DNA from: JBFELU01 sp041572755
Lineage (GTDB): Bacteria > Actinomycetota > Acidimicrobiia > Spongiisociales > UBA11373
Direction of reading: 5' to 3'
Length of the DNA: 6,013 nucleotides
Assembly: GCA_041572755.1 (NCBI GenBank)
Contig: JBFFRY010000061.1
Location: 1-6,013, forward strand
The notes under the pieces are model-generated. The model was not told the origin of the DNA. It saw nothing but the letters and a program-made list of their open reading frames with translations, and made no database searches. Every line of letters begins with the position of its first letter. Position 1 is the stretch's first letter. Shown in pieces: positions 1-5,796 of this stretch. Position numbers and translations under genes: made by a program.

Positions 1-549
1 CGGGCGGTTCTGGCGGAACTCGCTCCCGGGGTGGCCCTCGTGGAGGACGCCGAATGGCCCGATGTCCCCGAGACAGGCGGCACCCTGCGCGCCAACGCTC
101 TGCTGAAAGCCCGGGCGGTGCTCGAGGCCACCGGGACGGCGGCTCTCGCCGACGACACCGGCCTCGAGGTCGATGCGCTCGACGGTGCTCCCGGGGTCCA
201 CACGGCCCGCTTCGCCGGCCCCGAAGCCACCTACGCGGAGAACCGGGCTGCCTTGTTGCGGGCTCTCGAGGGTCGGGAGGACCGCACGGCGCGGTTCCGC
301 ACGGTGGTGGTGCTCGCCGAGCCCTCCGGCATCGAGACTGCCGCCTCGGGAGTGATCGAGGGCCGGATCACCTCCGACGAGCGGGGCGGCGGCGGCTTTG
401 GGTACGACCCGGTCTTCGAGGTCGAAGGGCGGACCCTGGCTGAGATGCCGGAGACCGCCAAGAACCAGATCAGCCATCGGGCCCGAGCCCTGGCCGCCCT
501 GGTGGGGCGGCTCACGGCGGGGGAGGACGGTTCCCGCCCCAGCGACTGA
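1..549 (+). CDS. rdgB: RdgB/HAM1-type non-canonical purine NTP pyrophosphatase, 5' truncated
   Basis: This is an ITPase/HAM1 family enzyme that hydrolyses (d)ITP and XTP to the monophosphate plus pyrophosphate in the cytoplasm, keeping deaminated purines out of DNA and RNA. The frame is open from base 1 to TGA at 547-549 and gives 182 residues. Visible family motifs are TLRANALLKAR, then LADDTGLEVDAL with the catalytic Asp pair, GAPGVHTARFAG, GGGGFGYDPVFE, and the C-terminal KNQISHRARAL. Family members are about 200 residues. The part before GTG 31 (RAVLAELAPG) aligns with the helix after the usual N-terminal TxNxGK substrate loop, so the true start lies roughly 15 residues upstream of the window. 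GTG 31 is therefore not the start. The C-terminus looks complete. The family assignment is secure; exact substrate preference is inferred from the family. Confidence 0.95.
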   Translation, partial: RAVLAELAPGVALVEDAEWPDVPETGGTLRANALLKARAVLEATGTAALADDTGLEVDALDGAPGVHTARFAGPEATYAENRAALLRALEGREDRTARFRTVVVLAEPSGIETAASGVIEGRITSDERGGGGFGYDPVFEVEGRTLAEMPETAKNQISHRARALAALVGRLTAGEDGSRPSD

Positions 550-568
550 CGCCCTCTGTGGCCGGGAG

Positions 569-592
569 GGTGGTGGGGGAACCCCCACCACC
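569..592 (+). terminator. Perfect 11-bp inverted repeat downstream of rdgB, likely terminator
   Basis: Left arm GGTGGTGGGGG (569-579) and right arm CCCCCACCACC (582-592) are exact reverse complements separated by only AA. A real RNA hairpin would open the innermost pair, leaving about 10 G-C-rich pairs and a GAAC loop. It begins 20 bases after the rdgB stop and no T-tract follows, which fits the U-tract-less hairpins often seen at gene ends in high-GC actinobacteria. It also lies 78 bases before the next gene's start, so a leader structure or binding site for that gene is possible. Confidence 0.6.
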
Positions 593-669
593 GACTCTCG
601 CCCCAGGATCCGGGCGCGTCGGGGGGGATTCTCTCCGCCCAAGACCACCTCGGGTTATCCTCTGGCGCC

Positions 670-2724
670 GTGCAACGACTCACTCGGGTTTCCGTGGCCG
701 GCATCTTCGTCGCCGTCTCCGCCGTGGTCCCGGCACCACCGCCCGCCGCGGCGGCTCCCGTCGATGCCGGCGTCACGGTGACCCCTTCGGCGGTCTCGAT
801 CGACGAAGGAGCCCGCATCGAGATCGTGGCCTCCTACGACGGGCGCGGCGGTGATCCGATCGACTTCCGCATCCGATGGGGCGACCGCAGCGACGTTTCG
901 GTGGTGACCTCATCCGACGGCCAGGCTCCCTTCGAGGTGACCGAGGCCCACCGGTACGGGGATGACGGGTCCTTCGATATCGCCGTCAAGGTTCCCGCCG
1001 CCGACGGCAAGGAGTACCGGGGCAGGGCCACCGTCGAGGTGGCCAACGTGGCACCCACCATCGATCGGCTCGAAGACGCGTTCGCACCCCTCGACGGCGA
1101 GTTCACGGCCGCCATCGCATTCGAGGATCCGGGGACGGGGGATACCCACACGGTGACCCGGATCGACTGGGGTGACGGCACCGCGGATCGCGACGTGGCG
1201 ATCCCCTCCGGGGATCGGGTGGCGCATCCCACTCACCGCTATCGCGACGAGGGGACGTTTCGGGTTTCGGTGACGATCGGCGATGACGACGGCGGGTCGG
1301 ACTCGGCTTCCTTCGACGTGACGGTCGGGACGGGGTGCGGCGGCTACCCGGTCTCGATCGACGTGGAGTCCCTCAACCTGGCACCCGGAGAGAAGGTGAT
1401 CGGCACCCCGGGCCGCGACGTGATCCTCGGGACACCCGGCAACGACAGAATCAACGGGAAGGGCGGGGACGACATCGTGTGCGGGCGCGGCGGGGACGAC
1501 GTGATCTTCGGTGGCGCCGGCAACGACGAGCTGCGGGGCGGGTCGGGCGCCGACACCCTCAAGGGCGGGAGCGGTGACGATGTGCTGGTGGGGGGCGACG
1601 GCGACGACCGGCTGGTCGGCAGCAGCGGTGCCGACACCGCAGCCGGTGGCGCCGGCAGGGACACGCTCAACGGGGGCGGCGGCAACGACGTGCTGCACGG
1701 GGGCACCGGGGTCGACGAGATGAACGGGCGGGCCGGCGACGACTTCCTCTTCAACAGTGAGTCACCCAACCGTGACGACATGACGGGTGGCAGAGGCAGC
1801 GATCTCGTGGGCGTCGGCAAGCGGGGCAACGACCGGACCGGGATCAGGGAGTACGTCACCGATGCCGAGGTGCTCACCTTCAGGGCGCCCCAGAATCTGA
1901 GCGACTTCACCACCCACCACGCCTGCTGTCAGAACCGGGTGATCAACATCCAGACGATGGCGGGCACGGTCAACGGCTACCTGGTGCTTCCCGGCGAGAC
2001 CTTCACGGTCAACACGGTGGTGGGTCGGCGAACCGCCGAGAAGGGCTATGTGCTGGCCGGGGCGATCATCGGCGGCTACGTCCAATGCTGCGACCAGAGT
2101 GCCAACTTGGGCGGGGGGACCAGCCAGTTCGGAACCACGATCTACAACGCCATCTTCTTCAGTGGCCTCGAGGACGTCGATCACACACCGCACACCCTGT
2201 ACTTCTCCCGCTACCCGGCCGGGCGGGAGGCCACCATGGGGTACCCGGGCCTCGACGTTGCGTTCCGCAACGACACCGAGAGCGCGGTGCTGATCACGAC
2301 CCACTTCACCCCGCGGACCGGGACCAGCATCCGGGTCAAGTTCTGGGGCGACAACGGAGGCAGGACCGTGACCGCCACCCACTCCTGCAATGCCCCCGGG
2401 ACGAGCATCTTCCCCGAGGTGGAAGCGGCTCGCGGCGCCTGCGGGACCTTCACCAGCTCGGCCGTGGTCTACGAAGCAGACGCCTCCATGAGTCCCGGTG
2501 ACGAGTCCCGCAGCCCGGGCCAGGCCGGGTTCCGTATCAGCGTGGACCGCACCATCAGCTACCCGGACGGCACGGAGAAGGTCGAGACCTTCGCGTGGAC
2601 CTACTCGGCCTCGCCGACGGTGATCACCACCCACCCCTGCAACATCCCCCCCGGGTCGAACGACTACACCGGTGAGTCGTGCCCCGGCGGTGGGGGCGGG
2701 GGCGACGACATCATCCTGCTCTGA
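670..2724 (+). CDS. Secreted PKD-RTX-VanW mosaic protein
   Basis: Encodes 684 residues from GTG 670 to TGA 2722-2724. Domains in order: Sec signal peptide (1-29; MQRLTR, a hydrophobic core, then an Ala-rich cleavage region before PVDA); a degenerate PKD-like domain (about 35-126, IRWGD core); a clear PKD domain (about 127-219, IDWGDG ... HRYRDEGTFRVSVTIGDDDG); thirteen RTX nonapeptides (245-361); a VanW domain (about 411-547, NRVINIQ, LPGETFTVN, VVGRRTAEKGY, GGGTSQFGTTIYNA, PHTLYFSRYPAGREATM); and a G5-like tail (about 605-655, ISYPDGTEKVETF). RTX repeats bind calcium and fold outside the cell; PKD domains are adhesive or spacing modules; VanW has no settled biochemical role. I infer a cell-surface or secreted, calcium-stabilised protein. 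It has ten cysteines, including two CC pairs (419/420, 473/474), and ends with poly-Gly then DDIILL. GTG 670 is the first usual start codon after the upstream in-frame stop at 547 and gives a good signal peptide; no clear Shine-Dalgarno precedes it. GTG 694 is the alternative. Confidence 0.9.
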   Translation: MQRLTRVSVAGIFVAVSAVVPAPPPAAAAPVDAGVTVTPSAVSIDEGARIEIVASYDGRGGDPIDFRIRWGDRSDVSVVTSSDGQAPFEVTEAHRYGDDGSFDIAVKVPAADGKEYRGRATVEVANVAPTIDRLEDAFAPLDGEFTAAIAFEDPGTGDTHTVTRIDWGDGTADRDVAIPSGDRVAHPTHRYRDEGTFRVSVTIGDDDGGSDSASFDVTVGTGCGGYPVSIDVESLNLAPGEKVIGTPGRDVILGTPGNDRINGKGGDDIVCGRGGDDVIFGGAGNDELRGGSGADTLKGGSGDDVLVGGDGDDRLVGSSGADTAAGGAGRDTLNGGGGNDVLHGGTGVDEMNGRAGDDFLFNSESPNRDDMTGGRGSDLVGVGKRGNDRTGIREYVTDAEVLTFRAPQNLSDFTTHHACCQNRVINIQTMAGTVNGYLVLPGETFTVNTVVGRRTAEKGYVLAGAIIGGYVQCCDQSANLGGGTSQFGTTIYNAIFFSGLEDVDHTPHTLYFSRYPAGREATMGYPGLDVAFRNDTESAVLITTHFTPRTGTSIRVKFWGDNGGRTVTATHSCNAPGTSIFPEVEAARGACGTFTSSAVVYEADASMSPGDESRSPGQAGFRISVDRTISYPDGTEKVETFAWTYSASPTVITTHPCNIPPGSNDYTGESCPGGGGGGDDIILL
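1402..1752 (+). repeat. Coding array of 13 RTX nonapeptide repeats (27-bp units)
   Basis: Thirteen contiguous nine-residue units of the form GGxGxDxUx fill residues 245-361 of the PKD-RTX-VanW protein, starting with GTPGRDVIL and GTPGNDRIN and ending with GGTGVDEMN and GRAGDDFLF. In this family each pair of repeats forms a beta-roll turn that coordinates Ca2+ through the Gly/Asp positions. The units have diverged at DNA level (no two are identical), so the array looks old and stable. An imperfect further unit (TGGRGSDLV) follows after a short break, around residues 372-380. Confidence 0.9.
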
Positions 2725-2748
2725 CGGACCACTAGGTTCGGAGGGGAG

Positions 2749-2756
2749 AAGGAGGT
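2749..2756 (+). promoter_or_regulatory. Near-perfect Shine-Dalgarno of the universal stress protein
   Basis: AAGGAGGT lies 4 bases before ATG 2761, a full match to the anti-Shine-Dalgarno and much stronger than any other ribosome site in the window. It fixes the start of the stress protein and suggests efficient translation. The spacing is a little short. Confidence 0.8.
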
Positions 2757-2760
2757 AGGG

Positions 2761-3204
2761 ATGTCGGTCTGGAATCCCGATGTCGCCGTCGTGGGTGTCG
2801 ACGGTTCGGAGCAGAGCATTCGGGCGGCCGCAGTGGCCGCCTCACTCGCCAGAGAGAGCAATGCCCGCCTCTTCATCGTCACGGTGGTGCGGCCCCCGGA
2901 GGGTTGGTGGGGCATCGTCGGTTCGCCGCCCCCGGCCGATGCGTTGACATCGTCGATGAGCAAGGCGCAGCAGAGCATCCTCGATGTGACGGTGGGCCAG
3001 CTCGACCTCGAGGGTGTGGCCTGGGAGGCGATGGAAGAGATCGGAGAGCCGGCCTCGGCGTTGTCCGACGTCTGCAAGGAGCGGAATGCCGATGTTCTCG
3101 TGGTGGGGCGGCGCGGCGCCGGAATCGTGGAGCGGCTGGTGATGGGCTCGGTCGCCGACCGCCTGGCCCACTATGCACCGTGTCCCGTGTTGATCATCCC
3201 CTAG
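2761..3204 (+). CDS. Universal stress protein, UspA family, ATP-binding type
   Basis: A 147-residue single-domain Usp, the usual length for the family. The N-terminal strand carries VAVVGVDGS with the nucleotide-contacting Asp14. The C-terminal signature G-x2-G-x9-G-S is intact (G116, G119, G129, S130; GRRGAG ... MGSVADRL), followed by CPVLIIP. This is the motif of ATP-binding (UspFG/MJ0577-like) members rather than non-binding UspA types. Such proteins are cytoplasmic, usually dimeric, and are induced by stress, hypoxia or growth arrest; the specific role here is unknown. The gene lies 36 bases after the secreted PKD-RTX-VanW gene on the same strand with no hairpin between, so co-transcription is possible, though I see no functional link. 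It converges on the tRNA gene. Confidence 0.95.
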   Translation: MSVWNPDVAVVGVDGSEQSIRAAAVAASLARESNARLFIVTVVRPPEGWWGIVGSPPPADALTSSMSKAQQSILDVTVGQLDLEGVAWEAMEEIGEPASALSDVCKERNADVLVVGRRGAGIVERLVMGSVADRLAHYAPCPVLIIP

Positions 3205-3229
3205 GGGGGAACACGGAGAGGGTGGTGTT

Positions 3230-3249
3230 GCTTCCGGGCGTGCCGGAGC
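3230..3249. terminator. Hairpin between convergent usp and tRNA-Leu genes
   Basis: GCTTCCGG and CCGGAGC flank a GCGTG loop and form seven pairs with a single bulged T. The element begins 26 bases after the usp stop and 3 bases beyond the 3' end of the tRNA on the opposite strand, where a bidirectional terminator would be expected. No T-tract is present on either side, so the call rests on structure and position only. Confidence 0.4.
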
Positions 3250-3251
3250 GG

Positions 3252-3334
3252 TGCGGGCGGTGGGACTCGAACCCACATCGGGAAAACCCACCAGATCCTA
3301 AATCTGGCGCCTGTGCCAATTCGGCTACGCCCGC
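3252..3334 (-). tRNA. tRNA-Leu (anticodon UAG)
   Basis: Complete 83-nt class II tRNA. The acceptor stem is a perfect 7 bp (GCGGGCG at 3334-3328 with CGCCCGC at 3259-3253), followed by discriminator A73 (3252), the leucine identity base. The D arm is GCC ... GGC with an AATTGG-containing loop. The anticodon arm is CCAGA/TCTGG around loop TTTAGGA, giving anticodon UAG (3300-3298) with U33 and G37. The long variable arm has stem GGG/CCC with a TTTT loop. The T arm is GTGGG TTCGAGT CCCAC. It reads CUA and probably other CUN codons. The next bases are CCG, so CCA is not encoded and must be added by the tRNA nucleotidyltransferase. Confidence 0.97.
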
Positions 3335-3358
3335 TCCTGGGCGAGGCTAGCGGGGGCT

Positions 3359-3766
3359 CTAGGGGCCGACGACGGGAAGGCCCGCTTCGGTCCACGCCAC
3401 GATGCCGCCGTCGAGATCGTGCACATCGGTGAAGCCGAGGTCACGCATCAGATCGGTGGCCTGCCCCGACCGGCTTCCGCTGCGGCAGTAGACGATATAA
3501 GAGGCGTCGGGGTCGAGTGCCGCCACCTCGGCGGCAAAGGTCGCCTCGTAGAAGTCGAGGTTGATGGCTCCCTCGAGATGAGGTCCGGCGAACTCTTCGG
3601 GCGTGCGGACGTCGAGGACGACGTGGTCGCCGGTCTCCAGGATCTCGCTGATCGCATTGGGTGACGCCGTCTCGACGGCCTCCACGTGGGTGGCCGTGTC
3701 GGTGCCGCCGCCGCAGGCGGCCACCAGCACCAGCAGGGCGATGAGGGAAAGCACTCGTTGAGGCAT
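3359..3766 (-). CDS. Rhodanese-domain lipoprotein
   Basis: Encodes 135 residues. The N-terminus is a lipoprotein signal: MPQR, a Leu/Val-rich core, and lipobox LVAAC with Cys18 as the predicted lipidated residue, followed by a short GGGTDTAT linker. Residues 36-133 are one rhodanese domain: VVLDVRTPEEFAGPHLEGAINLD, then YIVYCRSGSRS with catalytic Cys94 in a six-residue loop, and the closing LDGGIVAWTEAGLPV. The family moves sulfur through a cysteine persulfide, so a surface-anchored sulfur-handling or redox role is likely, but the donor and acceptor are unknown. ATG 3766 has AAAGGA (3776-3771) four bases upstream. The stop is 24 bases from the tRNA-Leu 5' end on the same strand, so the tRNA may sit on the same transcript. 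Confidence 0.93.
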   Translation of the reverse strand: MPQRVLSLIALLVLVAACGGGTDTATHVEAVETASPNAISEILETGDHVVLDVRTPEEFAGPHLEGAINLDFYEATFAAEVAALDPDASYIVYCRSGSRSGQATDLMRDLGFTDVHDLDGGIVAWTEAGLPVVGP

Positions 3767-3848
3767 GGCGTCCTTTCTCTGTTGGCGGGGACCTTAGGCG
3801 ATCTGGCGGGGAACGCCCGGCGGCACTGCTCCCGCCCGGACGGGTTGA

Positions 3849-3998
3849 GATGCGCCGCTCTTCGGATCGGGGGATGATCTCACCGGAATCGATCCTCCCG
3901 GCATCATGAACGCCACCGTCGACACCACGCATGTCGGCGGCGAGGTGGTGTTCGGCTACACCACGAAGGGGATGAGGGCCTTGCGGTCCGGCGGGTAG
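3849..3998 (+). pseudogene. Possible C-terminal remnant of an amidohydrolase
   Basis: The plus strand is open between TGA 3846-3848 and TAG 3996-3998 and reads GDDLTGIDPPGIMNATV followed by DTTHVGGEVVFG. This resembles the last segment of amidohydrolase family proteins, where a DL..idP..I....V..T.VGG.VVY pattern closes the C-terminal beta-domain. No start codon, ribosome site or upstream catalytic part is visible, and the bases before 3849 do not continue the match in any plus frame. The 3' end overlaps the tail of the convergent 5-alpha-reductase gene. I infer a decayed or truncated gene end. A chance resemblance over about 25 residues cannot be excluded, because no alignment was run. The rest of the spacer 3767-3955 shows nothing I can name. 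Confidence 0.35.
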
Positions 3999-4714
3999 TC
4001 GGGGAAGGTGGCCCGGTACCAGCGCAGGTTGGCGTAGGCCCGGGGACCGACGTTGGCGGCGGTGAAGAGGGCAAAGGCCAATCCGGGCAGCGACCAGGTG
4101 GCGATGGCAAACCCGGTCCACTCCACGATCTCGCCCAGGTAGTTGGGGCAGGCCACGTATTCGTACAGCCACCCGGACGGCACTCGATAGCCGGTCTCCC
4201 CGGCCCGGCGCAGCCCGATCAGCATGGCGTCGGCCCTCTGGTTGATGGCGAATCCGGCGAAGAAGAGCGCCACCCCGGTGATGAAGCGCGGGTCGAGCAG
4301 CCATTCGGTGTCATAGCGGCCCAGGTGGGAGGTCCAGCGGGCGATGACGTAGGCGTTGAGCACGTTGAAGGCGAACCCCATGGCGACGATGACGACCGGC
4401 ACCTTCTTGCCGGTGGTGTGCAGCCGGAACGGGAACACGAAAGTGCGCTGCAGGTAGTGGAAGAGCCACAAGCCGGCGAAGGCCAGCGGCACCGGCTCGA
4501 AGCGGTGCTCACCAGTGAGGTGGATGGCGGTGAACAGGAGCACCGCCGGCAGTTCCATCACGACCCACCCGGCGGCGTTGGCCATGCTGGGGCCCCATCC
4601 CGGCCTCTGGTGCCGCCCGTAGGGAGCGGCCACCACCAGCAGCAGGAGGAAGGTTGTCCCGGCGAGGATGAGTTCGGTCCGGGTCAGCCAGGAGTGAAAT
4701 CCGGCTTCGGTCAT
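3956..4714 (-). CDS. Steroid 5-alpha-reductase family membrane protein (SRD5A1/2-like)
   Basis: Encodes 252 residues, close to human SRD5A1/2 (259/254). The family uses NADPH to reduce the delta-4 double bond of 3-oxo-steroids, or comparable enones, in the membrane. Recalled SRD5A2 landmarks align with almost constant offset: PYGRH near the N-terminus; MELP at 53-56, with Glu54 matching catalytic Glu57; FHYLQRTFVFPF at 85-96, with Tyr87 and Arg90 matching Tyr91 and Arg94; FAINQRAD (Asn158, Asp162); GETGYRVPSGWLYEYV (Tyr176); PNYLGEIVEWTGFA (Asn191, Glu195); RAYANLRWY; and C-terminal RKALIPFVV. About six or seven hydrophobic segments are visible. Start ATG 4714 overlaps the upstream SDR stop as ATGA, implying coupled translation; a start at 4759 would run 15 codons into that gene. 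The His at SRD5A2 position 231 is Asn229 here. The true substrate is unknown and could be a sterol, steroid or polyprenoid enone. Confidence 0.9.
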   Translation of the reverse strand: MTEAGFHSWLTRTELILAGTTFLLLLVVAAPYGRHQRPGWGPSMANAAGWVVMELPAVLLFTAIHLTGEHRFEPVPLAFAGLWLFHYLQRTFVFPFRLHTTGKKVPVVIVAMGFAFNVLNAYVIARWTSHLGRYDTEWLLDPRFITGVALFFAGFAINQRADAMLIGLRRAGETGYRVPSGWLYEYVACPNYLGEIVEWTGFAIATWSLPGLAFALFTAANVGPRAYANLRWYRATFPDYPPDRKALIPFVV

Positions 4715-5715
4715 CGGGCGACCCGCGTCGGAGTGAGCATTCCCCGCTCGGCAAACCATCGGTAGAGGTCGGCGACCGTTTCAACGGTGGGCCGGGGTCG
4801 GTGGCCCAGATCCGTGGTGGCCTTGGTGTGATCGATGCGGGCCCCGGACCGAAGGACGGCCAGGGACTCGGTCGTGTACAGGGGGTCTTTGCGGGTCGCC
4901 CGCGACACCAACCCCACGACCGGTGCCCCGAGCCGAGCAGCCCACATCGGAGCGGTGAAGCGAGGTAACGGCACTCCGGTGATCTCTGCGGCGATGCCGG
5001 CGAGTTCGCGGATTCGGTGGTGGTGGCCCGAGATCAGGTAGCTCTCGCCGCTGCGTCCTCGTTCCGCTGCCGCGATGAGGCCGGCGACGACGTCCCGCAC
5101 GTCGACGAAGTCGAAGCTTCCGGAGACCAGGCTGGTCAGGCTGCGGCGCTGGAGGTGGAGGAAGAACCGCCCCATCCGGGACGGCTCGAAGTCGTGAGGG
5201 CCGATCACGCTGGTGGGGTGGAGGATCACCGCATCGAGGCCTTCGGTGATGAGACGCCGCACCCGACGCTCACCCCCGGCCTTGGAGCGGTCGTATGCCG
5301 TGTGGGACCGCGAACCGGCGGGGACCCGCCGGGCCGTCTCGTCGATCGTCGGCGGCCCGGAGTGAAGGTCGAAGGCGTGAACCGAGGAGCAGTGCACCAG
5401 ACGCCTTACCCCGCATTGGAGGGCCGCCCGGGCCACGTGCTCGGCACCGTCGACGTTGACGGCCCGCACCCGGCCGTGGCGGTCGCCGGAGATGGAGATG
5501 ACTGCTGCCAGGTGGTAGACGACCTCGGCCCCGGCCAAGGCGCGACGCATGGAGTGGGAATCGAGCACGTCCCCCCGGGCGATCTCGACGTTCAGTCCCT
5601 CGATGGCCTGGGTGTGGCGATGGACGAGCGCCCGGACCCGGTGCCCTCGCTCAAGAAGGGTCCGGACCAGGTTGGCTCCCAGGTGACCTGAGGCCCCGGT
5701 GACGACCACGGTCAT
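4711..5715 (-). CDS. Extended SDR: NAD(P)-dependent epimerase/dehydratase, 3beta-HSD/dihydroflavonol-reductase type
   Basis: Encodes 334 residues, normal for an extended short-chain dehydrogenase. The Rossmann motif TGxxGxxG is residues 6-13 (TGASGHLG). Further landmarks are ARGDVLD (cofactor region), YHLAAVISISGD, VNVDGAEHV, catalytic Ser in HCSSVHAF (110/111), YDRSK with Tyr141 and Lys145, HPTSVIGPHDFEPSRMG, and FDFVDVRDVV. This is the DFR/3beta-HSD/cholesterol-dehydrogenase branch, which oxidises or reduces a hydroxyl/ketone pair; hopanoid-associated HpnA-like proteins also belong here, so the sequence does not fix the substrate. Start ATG 5715 has AGGAGT seven bases upstream; GTG 5742 would place that site inside the gene. 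It is first in a two-gene operon with the 5-alpha-reductase homologue, and the pairing suggests a steroid or sterol-like substrate. Confidence 0.9.
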   Translation of the reverse strand: MTVVVTGASGHLGANLVRTLLERGHRVRALVHRHTQAIEGLNVEIARGDVLDSHSMRRALAGAEVVYHLAAVISISGDRHGRVRAVNVDGAEHVARAALQCGVRRLVHCSSVHAFDLHSGPPTIDETARRVPAGSRSHTAYDRSKAGGERRVRRLITEGLDAVILHPTSVIGPHDFEPSRMGRFFLHLQRRSLTSLVSGSFDFVDVRDVVAGLIAAAERGRSGESYLISGHHHRIRELAGIAAEITGVPLPRFTAPMWAARLGAPVVGLVSRATRKDPLYTTESLAVLRSGARIDHTKATTDLGHRPRPTVETVADLYRWFAERGMLTPTRVAR

Positions 5716-5722
5716 GGTGCAG

Positions 5723-5728
5723 ACTCCT
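5723..5728 (-). promoter_or_regulatory. Shine-Dalgarno deciding the SDR start
   Basis: On the minus strand AGGAGT lies 7 bases before ATG 5715, ideal spacing. It supports this start over the in-frame GTG at 5742, whose nine extra codons would include the site. Confidence 0.7.
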
Positions 5729-5796
5729 ATGGCGGGGTACACGACTCTAGGACGAGGGTCGATCCCCGATCCACGGGGGTGAAGCCGGGGCGTCGG

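Noticed and set aside
31..33. GTG 31 as the start of rdgB
   Set aside because: The frame is open to base 1 and the upstream residues fit the family's N-terminal helix; starting here would remove the substrate loop and strand.
910..1698. Long minus-strand open frame (262 codons) opposite the PKD/RTX region
   Set aside because: The plus strand encodes signal peptide, PKD and RTX motifs; the antisense product is a by-product of the GC-rich repeats.
1762..2634. Minus-strand open frame (290 codons) opposite the VanW region
   Set aside because: Antisense to a strong VanW match; no recognisable motif or ribosome site.
3441..4304. Long minus-strand open frame (287 codons) spanning the rhodanese gene, the spacer and the reductase 3' end
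   Set aside because: It is out of frame with two genes of clear family identity, and its Arg/Pro/Gly-rich product matches nothing; a GC-rich shadow frame.
4715..4759. 15-codon N-terminal extension of the 5-alpha-reductase homologue from 4759
   Set aside because: It would lie inside the SDR coding region; the ATGA overlap at 4711-4714 gives a natural coupled start and the usual family length.
5017..5691. Plus-strand open frame (224 codons) opposite the SDR gene
   Set aside because: The minus strand carries TGxxGxxG and YxxxK of an SDR; the plus product is low-complexity and unrecognisable.
5744..5773. Promoter for the SDR/reductase operon (minus strand TAGAGT with TGGATC 18 bases upstream)
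   Set aside because: Only three of six bases match the -35 consensus; position is plausible but the signal is too weak to annotate.
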